A DNA stretch of 61,549 nt. Source: Zoogloea oryzae (lineage in GTDB: Bacteria; Pseudomonadota; Gammaproteobacteria; Burkholderiales; Rhodocyclaceae). Positions 1 to 9,300 of the stretch are shown piece after piece (position 1 is the first letter of the stretch; each line of letters opens with the position of its first letter). Under the pieces are notes generated by a model. The model worked only from the letters and a program-made list of their open reading frames with translations, ran no database searches and had not been told where the DNA came from. The stretch spans positions 1 through 61,549 of the forward strand of contig NZ_BSPX01000022.1 of the NCBI RefSeq assembly GCF_030161255.1. Reading direction: 5' to 3'. Made by a program: the position numbers and the translations under genes.

Positions 1-784
1 GCCGCCCCCTGCTCCGCCCGCCGAATCCCGCCCGGCGCCGCCGCCGCCGCCTCCGCCCGAGCCCGAAGACGAACCCGCGCCCACCCCGCCGCCGCGCAAG
101 CAGCCGGATATCGCCATCAAGGCGCCGGAGCCCAAGAAGCCGCCACCGCCCAAGCCGGTAAAGGAAATCGTCAAGCCCGAGCCGAAGAAGCCCGAACCCA
201 AGCCTGAGCCCAAGAAGCCCGAGCCGAAACCGGAACCCAAAAAGCCGGAACCGAAGCCCGAGCCGAAGAAACCTGAGCCCAAGCCCGATCCGAAGGCCGA
301 AGCCAAAGCCCGCGCCGAGCAGGCCCGTATCGACCAGGCCAAGGCCGACAAGGAAGCCAAAGCCTCCGCCGCCCGCGCCCGCGAACTCGAAGACCGCCGG
401 ATGCGCGAGCTGATGGCCCACGACAGCGAGAACGCCAGCCAGTCCCGTCAGATCCAGGAAGAACTCGCCCGGGTCGCCGGCGCCAAGGCCAGCGCAGCCC
501 GCAACAAGGCCATCGAAGCCTACATCGAGAAGATCCGCGCCAAGGTGAAGGGCAACATCGTGCTGCCGCCGGGCGTCAGCGGCGATCCCTTCGCGCTGTT
601 CTACGTGGATCAGCTCCCCGACGGCTCGGTGATCGAGGTGCGCCTCAAGCGCTCCACCGGCAACGCCCAGCTCGATGGCGCCATCGAACGCGCCATCCAG
701 AAGTCGAGCCCGCTGCCGCGCCCCGACAAGCCGGAACTGTTCAACCGCACGCTGGAGCTGAAGTTCTACCCGCTCCGCGACTAA
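1..784 (+). CDS. tolA: TolA, C-terminal part (5' end outside window)
   Basis: Partial inner-membrane anchored TolA, the periplasm-spanning link between the TolQR motor and TolB/Pal. The frame is open from base 2 and the start codon lies upstream. What remains is a Pro-rich stretch, then a Lys-Pro-Glu repeat (KPEPKPEPK-type units, about bases 120-300), an Ala/Lys/Glu/Arg-rich helical segment with many charged residues, and a globular C-terminal TolA/TonB-like domain (from about base 520) ending in KFYPLRD. The C-terminal domain contacts TolB and Pal. tolB follows after 18 bases and the order tolA-tolB-pal-cpoB is the classic operon. The N-terminal transmembrane helix cannot be checked here. 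Confidence 0.93.
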   Translation, partial: PPPAPPAESRPAPPPPPPPEPEDEPAPTPPPRKQPDIAIKAPEPKKPPPPKPVKEIVKPEPKKPEPKPEPKKPEPKPEPKKPEPKPEPKKPEPKPDPKAEAKARAEQARIDQAKADKEAKASAARARELEDRRMRELMAHDSENASQSRQIQEELARVAGAKASAARNKAIEAYIEKIRAKVKGNIVLPPGVSGDPFALFYVDQLPDGSVIEVRLKRSTGNAQLDGAIERAIQKSSPLPRPDKPELFNRTLELKFYPLRD

Positions 785-802
785 ACCGAGAGTCCTCCGC
801 CC

Positions 803-2089
803 ATGACCTCACGCCTCCTGTCCCTCCTGCGCAGCGTCGTCCCGGCCTGCGCGCTGGTGCTTGCGTCCTCCCTGGCCCAGGCCCAGCTCGCCATCGAAAT
901 CACCGGCGCCGGCGCCAACCGCATGCCGGTGGCCGTCGCCAGCTTCGAGGGTGAGAACGCCCTGCCCCGCGCCGTCACCGATGTCGTCCGCGCCGACCTC
1001 GAACGCAGCGGCCTGTTCAAGATGATCGAACTCGGCCCGAGCCCGATGGGCGCCGCTGGCCCGGTGGATTACGCCCGGGTCCGCTCCCGCGGTGCCGATG
1101 CCGTCGCCGTCGGCACCGTCAGCCCCAACGGCGCCGGCCGTTACCAGATCGAGGTGCGCCTCCACGACGCTGCCAAGCAGCTCGGCCTCGGCAGCCAGGC
1201 GATGGTGATGTCGCCCAACCAGTACCGCGCCACCGGCCACCGCATCGCCGACTTCATCTACGAAAAGCTCACCGGTGAACCCGGCGTGTTCTCGACCCGC
1301 ATCGCCTACGTCCTCAAGTCCGGCCCCCGCTACGAACTGCAGATCGCCGACGCCGACGGCAGCAACGCCCAGACCGCGCTGGCTTCGAAGGAGCCGATCA
1401 TCTCCCCGGCCTGGTCGCCGGACGGCTCGCGCCTCGCCTATGTGTCCTTCGAGGCCAAGAAACCGGTGGTCTACGTGCATAACCTCGCCACCGGCCAGCG
1501 CAACGTGGCCGCCAACTTCAAGGGCTCCAACTCCGCCCCGGCCTGGTCGCCGGACGGCCGCCGGCTGGCGGTGGTGCTCACCAAGGACGGCCAGTCCCAG
1601 CTCTACTCGGTCAATGCCGACGGCTCCGGCGTGCAGCGCCTGGCCTCTTCCGCGGGCATCGACACCGAACCGGCCTGGTCGCCCGACGGCATGATCTACT
1701 TCACCTCCGACCGCGGCGGCAGCCCGCAGATCTACCGCGTGCCGGCCGGCGGCGGCGACGCCCAGCGGGTCACCTTCGAGGGCGGCTACAACGTCAGCCC
1801 GCGCCCCTCGCCCGACGGCAAGAGCCTCGTCTACGTATCCCGCAACGGCGGCCGCTTCCAGGTCACGATGCTGGATCTCGCATCCCGCCAGACGCAAATC
1901 CTCACCGACTCCTCCAAGGACGAATCCCCGAGCTTCGCCCCCAACGGCCGCATGGTGCTCTACGCCACCGAGATCGGCGGCCGTGGCGTGCTCGCCGCCG
2001 TGTCCGCCGACGGTCGTGTGAAACAACGTCTATCGGTACAATCAGGCGACGTGCGCGAACCCGCCTGGGGGCCCCAGCCCCGAAACTGA
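803..2089 (+). CDS. tolB: Tol-Pal system beta-propeller protein TolB
   Basis: 428-residue periplasmic TolB. A Sec signal peptide (residues 1-27, ending SSLAQAQ) precedes the N-terminal alpha/beta domain and a beta-propeller built from repeated blades with the motif (P)AWSPDG, seen four times or more (ISPAWSPDGSRLAYVS, SAPAWSPDGRRLAVV, TEPAWSPDG, VSPRPSPDGKSLVYVS). TolB binds Pal and TolA and helps constrict the outer membrane during division. Length is normal for the family. It lies 18 bases after tolA and about 75 bases before pal, in the same direction. Confidence 0.97.
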   Translation: MTSRLLSLLRSVVPACALVLASSLAQAQLAIEITGAGANRMPVAVASFEGENALPRAVTDVVRADLERSGLFKMIELGPSPMGAAGPVDYARVRSRGADAVAVGTVSPNGAGRYQIEVRLHDAAKQLGLGSQAMVMSPNQYRATGHRIADFIYEKLTGEPGVFSTRIAYVLKSGPRYELQIADADGSNAQTALASKEPIISPAWSPDGSRLAYVSFEAKKPVVYVHNLATGQRNVAANFKGSNSAPAWSPDGRRLAVVLTKDGQSQLYSVNADGSGVQRLASSAGIDTEPAWSPDGMIYFTSDRGGSPQIYRVPAGGGDAQRVTFEGGYNVSPRPSPDGKSLVYVSRNGGRFQVTMLDLASRQTQILTDSSKDESPSFAPNGRMVLYATEIGGRGVLAAVSADGRVKQRLSVQSGDVREPAWGPQPRN

Positions 2090-2164
2090 CCTGCTCGCGC
2101 GAAACCCGACGCTTCACCACGCATTCATCCAGCCCTTGCACGGATGCCCCACGGAGTCCACACC

Positions 2165-2716
2165 ATGAAGTTCCAGCACCTCACCCTGTCCCTGATCGCT
2201 GCCGGCCTGCTGGCCGCTTGTAGCTCGGCCCCCAACCAGAACCAGGGTGCAGCCGTCGAAGACCGCAGCAGCGGCGCCGCCAGCAGCGGCATCGATGGCA
2301 ACCGCGTCACCACCGTCAACGCCAACGACGGCGCCAACGGCTCCGCCTACCCCGAACTGCGCGACCCGAAGAACATCCTGTCCAAGCGCAGCGTGCTGTT
2401 CGACTACGACAGCTACGTGGTCAAGGATCAGTACCGTCCGCTCGTCGAAGCCCACGCCAAGTTCTTGGTCGCCCACCCCAAGGTCAAGATGCTGATCCAG
2501 GGCAACACCGACGAACGCGGCAGCCGCGAATACAACCTGGCCCTCGGCCAGAAGCGTGCCGACGCCGTCAAGAAGGCCCTGGGCCTGCTGGGCGTGGCCG
2601 AAAGCCAGCTCGAATCCGTCAGCCTCGGCGAAGAAAAGCCCAGCTGCACCGACGCCTCCGAGTCCTGCTGGTCCGCCAACCGTCGCGGCGACATGCTCTA
2701 TTCGGGTGAATTCTGA
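2165..2716 (+). CDS. pal: Peptidoglycan-associated outer-membrane lipoprotein Pal
   Basis: 183-residue lipoprotein. I chose the ATG at 2165 because it gives a proper signal (MKFQHLTLSLIAAGLLAAC) with the lipobox LLAAC; an upstream ATG at 2144 would add seven polar residues. After a Ser/Asn-rich linker comes an OmpA-like peptidoglycan-binding domain with VLFDYDSYVV, the GNTDERGSREYNLALGQKRA motif and a final NRRGDMLY. Pal ties the outer membrane to peptidoglycan and is the ligand of TolB. The tail contains two Cys (PSCTDASESCW) where many homologues have none. The stop codon overlaps the next start by one base (TGATG), indicating translational coupling. Confidence 0.96.
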   Translation: MKFQHLTLSLIAAGLLAACSSAPNQNQGAAVEDRSSGAASSGIDGNRVTTVNANDGANGSAYPELRDPKNILSKRSVLFDYDSYVVKDQYRPLVEAHAKFLVAHPKVKMLIQGNTDERGSREYNLALGQKRADAVKKALGLLGVAESQLESVSLGEEKPSCTDASESCWSANRRGDMLYSGEF

Positions 2717-3462
2717 TGTTCCCGCGCCTTCTGCCCCGCCTGTTGGCCGGGCTGCTGGCTGGCCTGTTGGCCAGCCAGGCCCAGGCCGGCCTGTTTGACG
2801 ACGAGGAAGCCCGGATGCGCATCAATCAGATGCGCACCGAGTTTTCCGCCCGTCTGGACAAGCTCGAAGCCAGTTCCCGCGCCCAGCTCGAACTGGCCGA
2901 CCAGATCGAAAACCTGAAAGCCGAAATCGCCCGCCTGCGCGGCGAGAACGAAGTCCTCAGCAACGATCTGGCCAACGCCAACAAGCGGCAGAAGGACTTT
3001 TACGTCGACCTCGACAACCGCCTGCGCAAGGTCGAGCCGCAAGCTGCGGCCGAGGCACCGGCAGCGCCTGTCGCCCCGGCCGCCGCCGATCCGGCCAACG
3101 AAAGCCGCGATTACGAAGCCGCCCTCACCCAGCTGCGGGCCGGCAAGTTCCGCGAAGCCGCCACCGGCTTCGTTGCCTTCACCAAGGCCTACCCGAACAG
3201 CAGCTTCCAGCCCAACGCGCACTTCTGGGCCGCCAGCGCGCTGTATCAGCTGAAGGACAACGTCGGCGCCGCCGAGCACTACGCCAAGGTCGCCAGCCAG
3301 TGGCCGGACGACACCCGCGCGCCCGACGCCCTGCTCGGCCTGTCCAGCACCCAGGCCGCCCGCAACGACACCGCGGGGGCCACCAAGACCCTCGAACGGC
3401 TCGTCGCCAAGTACCCAAGCAGTTCGGCGGCAACCATCGCCCGCCAGCGCCTCAAGAAGTAA
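2716..3462 (+). CDS. cpoB: Cell division coordinator CpoB (YbgF)
   Basis: 248-residue periplasmic protein, last member of the Tol-Pal operon. It has a hydrophobic signal peptide (residues 1-25, ending SQAQAG), an N-terminal trimerising coiled coil rich in Glu, Lys and Leu (about residues 30-105), an Ala/Pro linker and C-terminal TPR repeats (from about 130, YEAALTQLRAGKFREAATGF onward). CpoB links peptidoglycan synthesis (PBP1B) with Tol-driven outer-membrane constriction. The start overlaps the pal stop. A hairpin terminator sits just after the stop codon. Confidence 0.95.
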   Translation: MFPRLLPRLLAGLLAGLLASQAQAGLFDDEEARMRINQMRTEFSARLDKLEASSRAQLELADQIENLKAEIARLRGENEVLSNDLANANKRQKDFYVDLDNRLRKVEPQAAAEAPAAPVAPAAADPANESRDYEAALTQLRAGKFREAATGFVAFTKAYPNSSFQPNAHFWAASALYQLKDNVGAAEHYAKVASQWPDDTRAPDALLGLSSTQAARNDTAGATKTLERLVAKYPSSSAATIARQRLKK

Positions 3463-3469
3463 GCCCGCC

Positions 3470-3496
3470 GCGCCCGACACCGGGCGCGCTTTTTTT
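3470..3496 (+). terminator. Intrinsic terminator after cpoB
   Basis: A GCGCCCG stem (3470-3476) and its complement CGGGCGC (3481-3487), with a 4-base loop, are followed by seven T residues. It would end the tol-pal transcript. The queE ATG lies only four bases after the T run, so queE either starts from readthrough or its true start differs. Confidence 0.8.
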
Positions 3497-3499
3497 CCC

Positions 3500-4171
3500 A
3501 TGCCAACAACCGCCAGCCCCGCCCCCCGCGCCGCCACCCTGCGCATCACCGAGATTTTCCACTCGCTCCAGGGTGAAACCTCGCGCGCCGGCCTGCCGAC
3601 GGTGTTCATCCGCCTCACCGGCTGCCCGCTGCGCTGCAGTTGGTGCGACACCGAATACTCCTTCACCGGCGGCACCACCCGCACCCTCGACGACATCCTC
3701 GCCGAAGTGGCCGGCTACCACTGCCCGACCATCTGCGTCACCGGTGGCGAACCGCTGTCCCAGAAGAACTGCCTGCCGCTACTCACCGCCCTGTGTGACG
3801 CCGGCTACTCGGTATCCCTCGAGACCAGCGGCGCCCTCGACATCGCCGGCGTCGACCCGCGCGTCTCGCGCATCGTCGACCTCAAGGCGCCGGGCTCCGG
3901 CGAAGTCGCGCGCAACCTGCTCACCAACATCCCGCTGCTCAATCTGCGCGACGAGGTGAAGCTGGTGCTCGCCAGCGAGGCCGACTACGAGTGGGCCAAG
4001 GCGCAGATCGCCGAATACAGCCTCACCGAACGCTGCCCGGTGCTCCTCGCCCCGGTCCAGGGCCAGCTCAAGCCGGCCGACCTCGCCGCGTGGATCCTCC
4101 ACGACCGGCTGCCGGTGCGGATGCAGGTTCAGCTGCACAAGGTCATCTGGGGCAACGAACCCGGTCGGTAA
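3500..4171 (+). CDS. queE: 7-carboxy-7-deazaguanine synthase QueE
   Basis: 223-residue radical-SAM enzyme that converts 6-carboxytetrahydropterin to 7-carboxy-7-deazaguanine in queuosine/preQ0 synthesis. The cluster-binding motif CxxxCxxC is present as CPLRCSWC, in a context (FHSLQGETSRAGLPTVFIRL) diagnostic for QueE, followed by the GGEP motif (VTGGEPL). The ATG at 3500 gives about 15 residues before the conserved ITEIFHSLQGE. It has no visible ribosome binding site because the terminator T-run lies directly upstream, so the start is less certain than the identity. queC follows 79 bases later. Confidence 0.95.
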   Translation: MPTTASPAPRAATLRITEIFHSLQGETSRAGLPTVFIRLTGCPLRCSWCDTEYSFTGGTTRTLDDILAEVAGYHCPTICVTGGEPLSQKNCLPLLTALCDAGYSVSLETSGALDIAGVDPRVSRIVDLKAPGSGEVARNLLTNIPLLNLRDEVKLVLASEADYEWAKAQIAEYSLTERCPVLLAPVQGQLKPADLAAWILHDRLPVRMQVQLHKVIWGNEPGR

Positions 4172-4250
4172 GCGGTCAAACCACGCCGGGCCAAGCCCCG
4201 GCACCGGATCACCCCTTGCCTGGATCCATTTTTTTGTATTGGATGAAAGC

Positions 4251-4928
4251 ATGAGCACGCCCCGCGCCCTCGTCCTGCTGTCCGGCGGCCTCGATTCCGC
4301 CACCTGCCTCGCCATCGCCCGCGCCGAAGGCTTCGAGACCTACGCCCTGTCCGTCGAATACGGCCAGCGCCATGCGGCCGAACTCGCCGCTGCCCGTCGC
4401 GTGGCCGCCGCCCTCGGCGCCGTCACCCACCGGGTCGCCCACGTGGATCTCGGCCAGTTCGGCGGCTCGGCCCTCACCGACCCGGCCCTCGCCGTGCCCA
4501 CCGACGGCGTCGGCGCAGGCATCCCGATCACCTACGTGCCGGCCCGCAACACCATCATGTTGTCCATCGCCATGGCCTGGGCCGAAGTGCTGGGCGCCGA
4601 CCACATCTACGTGGGCGTCAATGCCGTCGATTACTCCGGCTACCCCGACTGCCGCCCGGCCTTCATCGACGCCTTCGAGAAGATGGCCAACCTCGCCACC
4701 AAGGCCGGCGTCGAAGGCCACCACCTGGCCATCCACGCGCCGCTGATCGACCTCTCCAAGGCCGACATCATCCGCCGCGGCACCCAGCTTGGCGTCGATT
4801 ACAGCCTCACCGTGTCGTGCTATCAGGCCGACGACGACGGCCGCGCCTGCGGCCTGTGCGACGCCTGCCGGCTGCGCAAGGCCGGCTTCGAAGCCGCCGG
4901 CCTGCCCGACCCGACGCCCTACGCCTGA
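4251..4928 (+). CDS. queC: 7-cyano-7-deazaguanine synthase QueC
   Basis: 225-residue ATP-dependent enzyme that makes preQ0 from 7-carboxy-7-deazaguanine and ammonia. The PP-loop LSGGLDSAT is near the N-terminus, and the zinc-binding cysteines are near the C-terminus (VSCYQ, then ACGLCDACRLRKAG). I chose the ATG at 4251 (MSTPRALVLLSGG), with a GGA eight bases upstream, over the in-frame TTG at 4239. It sits directly behind queE, a common pairing. Confidence 0.96.
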   Translation: MSTPRALVLLSGGLDSATCLAIARAEGFETYALSVEYGQRHAAELAAARRVAAALGAVTHRVAHVDLGQFGGSALTDPALAVPTDGVGAGIPITYVPARNTIMLSIAMAWAEVLGADHIYVGVNAVDYSGYPDCRPAFIDAFEKMANLATKAGVEGHHLAIHAPLIDLSKADIIRRGTQLGVDYSLTVSCYQADDDGRACGLCDACRLRKAGFEAAGLPDPTPYA

Positions 4929-4935
4929 GCCTGCC

Positions 4936-6039
4936 ATGGACGCCGCCAGCCTACCGCTCGCCCTGCCCGCCATCGCCTGGGCCGCCTTCGCGATCGGCGC
5001 GGTGTTCGGGCTCGCGGCCCAGCGCAGCAACTTCTGCACCATGGGCGCCATCGCCGACATCCTGCTGATGGGCGACTGGACGCGGCTGCGCATGTGGGCG
5101 CTGGCCGTCGCGGTGGCCATCGCCGGCACCGCCGGCCTGCAGATGGCCGGGCTGGTGGACGTGCACAACTCGATCTACACCGGCAGCCGCCTGCCGTGGC
5201 TGTCACACCTGGTTGGCGGCGCGCTGTTCGGCGTCGGCATGACCCTCGCGTCCGGCTGCGGCGCTAAAACACTTGTGCGGCTCGGCGGCGGCAACCTCAA
5301 GTCGCTGGTGGTGTTCGTCTTCCTCGGTCTCTCGGCCGCGATGACCCTGCGCGGCCTCTTCGGCGGCTGGCGCGTCGAATGGCTCGACCCCGTTGCCCTG
5401 CAGCTCGCCACCCCGCAGGATCTGCCGACCCTGCTCGCCGCCCGCTTCCAGCTCGACGCCCGCAGCGCGTGGCTGGCCTGCGCCACCGTCGGTGCCGGCA
5501 GCCTGGCCCTGTTCGCGCTCTCGAGCCGCGACAATTGGCGGCCCGGCCCACTGCTCGGCAGCATCGCCATCGGCGCCTGCATCGTCGCCGGCTGGTATCT
5601 CAGCGGCCACCTGGCATGGCTGGCCGAAGATCCCGAAACCCTCGCGCCCGCCTTCCTCGCCACCAACAGCGGGAAGATGGAATCCCTCAGTTTCGTCGCG
5701 CCCTACGCCTACAGCCTCGACCTGCTGATGCTATGGACCGACAAGAGCCGCATCGTCACCATCGGCATCGCCACCACCCTCGGCGTCATCGCGGGGGCGC
5801 TGCTGGGCGCGATCACCAGCCGCAGCTTCCGCATCGAGGGCTTCCGCGACACGCCGGACCTCGTCCGCCACATCGCCGGCGCCGTCCTGATGGGCTTCGG
5901 CGGCGTCACCGCGCTGGGCTGCACCATCGGTCAGGGCCTCTCCGGGCTCTCCACCCTTTCGGTCGGCGCCATCCTCACCGTAGGCGCCATCATCGCCGGC
6001 GCAACGGTGTCGATAAAAATTCAGCTACGAAACAGTTGA
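4936..6039 (+). CDS. YeeE/YedE family membrane transporter (sulfur-type)
   Basis: 367-residue polytopic membrane protein with about nine or ten hydrophobic segments. Family signatures are QRSNFCTMGAIADILL near the N-terminus, ASGCGAKTLVRLGGGNLKS in the middle and ALGCTIGQGLSG near the C-terminus. The conserved Cys residues in these three motifs match the thiosulfate-transporting YeeE family (established for the family; the substrate here is inferred). The start at 4936 lies 7 bases after the queC stop; an upstream in-frame start would overlap queC and add a nonsensical leader. The stop codon lies inside the -35 box of the tRNA promoter. Confidence 0.9.
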   Translation: MDAASLPLALPAIAWAAFAIGAVFGLAAQRSNFCTMGAIADILLMGDWTRLRMWALAVAVAIAGTAGLQMAGLVDVHNSIYTGSRLPWLSHLVGGALFGVGMTLASGCGAKTLVRLGGGNLKSLVVFVFLGLSAAMTLRGLFGGWRVEWLDPVALQLATPQDLPTLLAARFQLDARSAWLACATVGAGSLALFALSSRDNWRPGPLLGSIAIGACIVAGWYLSGHLAWLAEDPETLAPAFLATNSGKMESLSFVAPYAYSLDLLMLWTDKSRIVTIGIATTLGVIAGALLGAITSRSFRIEGFRDTPDLVRHIAGAVLMGFGGVTALGCTIGQGLSGLSTLSVGAILTVGAIIAGATVSIKIQLRNS

Positions 6040-6063
6040 CGGATCCCTTGGAAGGGCTATAAT
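6036..6063 (+). promoter_or_regulatory. Sigma-70 promoter of the tRNA-Lys pair
   Basis: TTGACG (6036-6041) and TATAAT (6058-6063) are separated by 16 bases, followed by a GC-rich discriminator (GCGCGTC) of the kind seen at stringently controlled stable-RNA promoters. The -35 box overlaps the stop codon of the upstream transporter gene. The first tRNA begins 17 bases downstream. Confidence 0.82.
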
Positions 6064-6079
6064 GCGCGTCTCTTCCGGG

Positions 6080-6155
6080 GGGTCGGTAGCTCAGTCGGTA
6101 GAGCAGCGGACTTTTAATCCGTTGGTCGCGAGTTCGAATCTCGCCCGACCCACCA
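6080..6155 (+). tRNA. tRNA-Lys(UUU)
   Basis: The cloverleaf can be drawn by eye: acceptor GGGTCGG pairs with CCGACCC, the anticodon arm is GCGGA-CTTTTAA-TCCGT with anticodon TTT, the T-arm carries GTTCGAATC, the discriminator is A and CCA is encoded (6153-6155). It is the first of two lysine tRNA genes on one transcript. Confidence 0.97.
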
Positions 6156-6196
6156 GTTGATTAGGTGGGCTATTTAAAACCGGCTCCCGCAAGAAT

Positions 6197-6272
6197 GGGT
6201 TGTTAGCTCAGTTGGTAGAGCAGCGGACTCTTAATCCGTAGGTCGAGTGTTCGAGCCACTCACAACCCACCA
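6197..6272 (+). tRNA. tRNA-Lys(CUU), integration target of the downstream island
   Basis: Acceptor GGGTTGT pairs with ACAACCC, the anticodon loop CTCTTAA gives anticodon CTT, the T-arm is GTGTTCGAGCCAC and CCA is encoded (6270-6272). The last 45 bases, from the anticodon loop to CCA, occur again at 31799-31843. The gene is therefore a composite in which the 3' part was most likely restored by the inserted element. Confidence 0.96.
6228..6272 (+). repeat. attL: 45-bp direct repeat (3' end of tRNA-Lys)
   Basis: The 45 bases from CTCTTAATCC to ACCCACCA are identical to 31799-31843, in the same orientation and 25,571 bases apart. A tRNA 3'-end duplication of this kind is the usual scar of site-specific insertion by a tyrosine integrase. 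Confidence 0.93.
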
Positions 6273-6280
6273 AGATTTTC

Positions 6281-6318
6281 AAAGACTTAGGCCACCTTCG
6301 GGTGGCCTAAGTCTTTTT
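6281..6318 (+). terminator. Intrinsic terminator after tRNA-Lys(CUU)
   Basis: A 16-bp perfect stem (6281-6296 with 6301-6316) with loop TTCG and a T-rich 3' arm. If the island inserted at the repeat, this terminator came with the element, while the original chromosomal one is now at 31851-31886. Confidence 0.93.
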
Positions 6319-6390
6319 GCGCGGGCTTTCAGTCCGTGGTTCGGTCCATTCCCGGACGGGGTGCCGTCAAGCGGACACCCCGCGCGCAAG

Positions 6391-9300
6391 CTACAACCAG
6401 TTCCCCATCAGCACGTACGGCGCCCAGAAGTACGGGTGGCGCAGGTCGGTCTTACCGCTGGCGTCCTTGGTCCGCCCCTTCAACATGGCCTGTTGCGCGC
6501 TCTGAAGCGCGGCAGACTTGCTCATCGCCTGCTGCTCACCCCGCAGGCGGTAGAACTCCACCATCAGCGGCGCAGCGCCCACATCGGCCACCGGCCACAG
6601 AGTTGCCAGCACGGCCTTGGCGCCTTGGGCGCGGAACACCCCGCCGAGGGACTCGACGCCCCCTTCGCTCACTCCCGAATCGCAGGCCGACAGGGCAATC
6701 AGGTCGTACTGCCCGAGCCGCGGGGTCCACTTCAGGATGTCGGCGGTGGAGAGCTTGCTGCCATCCCCCAGCAGCAGCAGCGACTTATCCAGCTTGAAGT
6801 GGGTCGCGATGTGCAGAAAGCTCGCCCCACCGCTGGCCGAACCGAACAGACCCTGCAACACTTCCGGCGTAAAGCCATCGTCCAGATAGCGCCGCCCGCC
6901 AATCGAACCCTCGCCCGGCCGACAGGCCTGGTCAGACGAAGCCCGCACCACACCGCACACCTCCCGCGTTACGCCGGGCAGCGCCACGTTGCCAAACTCC
7001 GGGTCGGCCCGAGAGGCACCCAGCGCCACACCCTGCCAAGTGGAGCGCGGCGCGATTTCCAGCCCGGCGAGGCGGCTTGTGCCGTCGGCGGTGAGCACGG
7101 TCACCGCATAGTGCTCGACAAAAAAACTACCATCTGGCCGCTGAAGGGCGGCGAAGGGCACTTCGCGCAAGCTGCCGTAAGGCAGAATCGCCCATTGGCG
7201 TATGCCGGCGCTGGGCCCCAGCTGGGCCTCGGCTGGCGCGATCAGGTGAGCGTACAGCGCCTGGGCCGCCGGCTGAAAATCGGTCCGGTCGCGAATCGCC
7301 GCCCGCAAGGCTTGCACCAAGCGGTTCAGTTCCTTCTCCGACACCTTGCGCATCAGGGGCACCGCCCCGTTTTCGGTGGTGACGATCAGGTTCAAGCCCC
7401 GCGCGCCCGGCAACAGGAGCAAACCCGCGGTAGCCAACCCGCCATCGCCCCGCGCGTGAATCTCGGCGAGCTTGGTCGCCAACTCCGTGCGCGCTGCATC
7501 GTAGGCATTCAGCCGAGCCGCGTGGGCGGCCTGGGCGGCGTCGACAAAACGCCGGCCCGCCTCCTGCAGCGCGGCGGTGGTGCTCGCCTCCAACTGCGCG
7601 CGACGGGCGTCCAGTTGCGCCACCTCGGGACCGTCCGGACTACGGCTGCCGCGCTTGACCTCGTCCGCCAGCACGCGGCGACGATCCTCAAACCCCCGCC
7701 AACGCCCGGCCACCTCGTCCAGCACCTGTCGATAGACATCCTCCTCCGCCGTCCACCGCAGCCCCGGCTGGGCCGCAGCGTCGCTGCCGTTGCGGCGCAC
7801 GTATTCGATCAGGTCGACCTCCTTCAGCATCAGCAGGACCCGCTCAGCCTCGGCGATCCGTCCGCGCTGGATCAGGAGTTCGGCAAGCGCCTTGTAAGGG
7901 CCTGCGACCTGCAGGGTAAAGGAGTCGCGCATCGCCGCATCCAGGCCGCGGGTACCCACGCGCATACGCTGGCGAGTATTGACCGACAGCTTGTAGTAGA
8001 AGATCGCCTCGTCAATCTGCCCCTCGTCATCGCCCTTCGCCAGCAAGTTCGCCAGATTGGCGGACAACGTCGCCAGATGTTCGATCGCCCCGTGATCCCG
8101 CCTGGAGTCTCGAATGTCGGTAACCGCGACGGCGCGAACCGCCCTCCGGAGTAGCAGCAAGGCTTCGTCGTTACGCCCCATCTCCTCATACAGCCTAGCC
8201 AGATTGTTCAGATTACTCGCAGTAGCCGGATGGTCCGCACCCAGCACCTTCTCGTTGATCGCCAGCGCCCGCTCGAACAGTGGAAAGGCATCGTCGTAGC
8301 GGCCCATCGCCTCCTTCAGCACGCCCAGATTGTTCAAGCTATTTGCCGTATCGGGATGCCCCGAGCCAAGCACCGCTCCTCGAATCATCAACGCTCGAAT
8401 GTACAGCAGGTAAGCTTCGTCGTAGCGGCGCATCGCTCGGTACAGTCCCGCTAAGTTGTTCAAGCTCGTCGCCGTGTCCGCGTGCCCCACGCCCAACACC
8501 TTCTCGTGAATCGTCAGCGCCCGACTATAGAGTGGCAGGGCTTCGTCGTAACGCCCCATCTCCTGGTACAACCTGGCCAAGTTGCTCAGGCTTGCCGCCA
8601 TATACGGATGATCCGCGCCCAGCACCTTATCCAGGATCCATAGCCCCCGACGATATAGCGGCAAGGCTTCATCGTAACGCCCCATCGCCGTGTATATCCC
8701 GGCTAGGTTGTTCAGGCTCATCACCGTATGAGGGTGATCCACACCCAGTTCCCTCTCCCGGATCGACAGCGCCCGACGATGTAGCCGCAAGGCTTCGTCA
8801 TGACGCCCAATCGCTTCATACAAAAGAGCTAAGTTATTCAGGCTCGTCGCGGTGGTCACATGAGCAGGGCCCAGCACCTTCTCCATTATCGCCACTGATC
8901 GCAAACATAGCGGCAAAGCTTCCTCGTAACGTCCCATCGATCGGTACAACTCGGCCAGGTTGTTCAGGCTCATCGCGGTATCTGGATGCTCCGCTCCCAA
9001 TACATCCTTCTGGATCGCCAGCGCCCGGCGGGATAGCGGCAAGGCTTCGTCGTAACGAGCCATCACCCCATACAAAAAAGCTAGGTTGTTCAGGCTCTTT
9101 GCCGTATCCGGATGCTCCTTACCCAATGTCGTTTCCGTAATCGCCAGGGCTCGCCGAAGCTGCGGCAAGGATTCATCGTAACGACCCATCGCTTGGTACA
9201 ATCCGGCTAGGTTATTAAGGCTCTCCGCCACGCTCAAGTGATCCGCGCCCAGCGCCTTTTCCCGGATCGCCAGCGCCCGACGGTACAGAGGTAAGGCTTC

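Noticed and set aside
2619..2825. Short leftward frames across the pal/cpoB junction
   Set aside because: They overlap the coupled start of cpoB and show no coding signal.
6247..8154. Long rightward open frame (635 codons) starting in the tRNA
   Set aside because: It is the antisense of the TPR-CHAT gene, begins inside a tRNA and encodes low-complexity protein without a domain; high G+C keeps such frames open.
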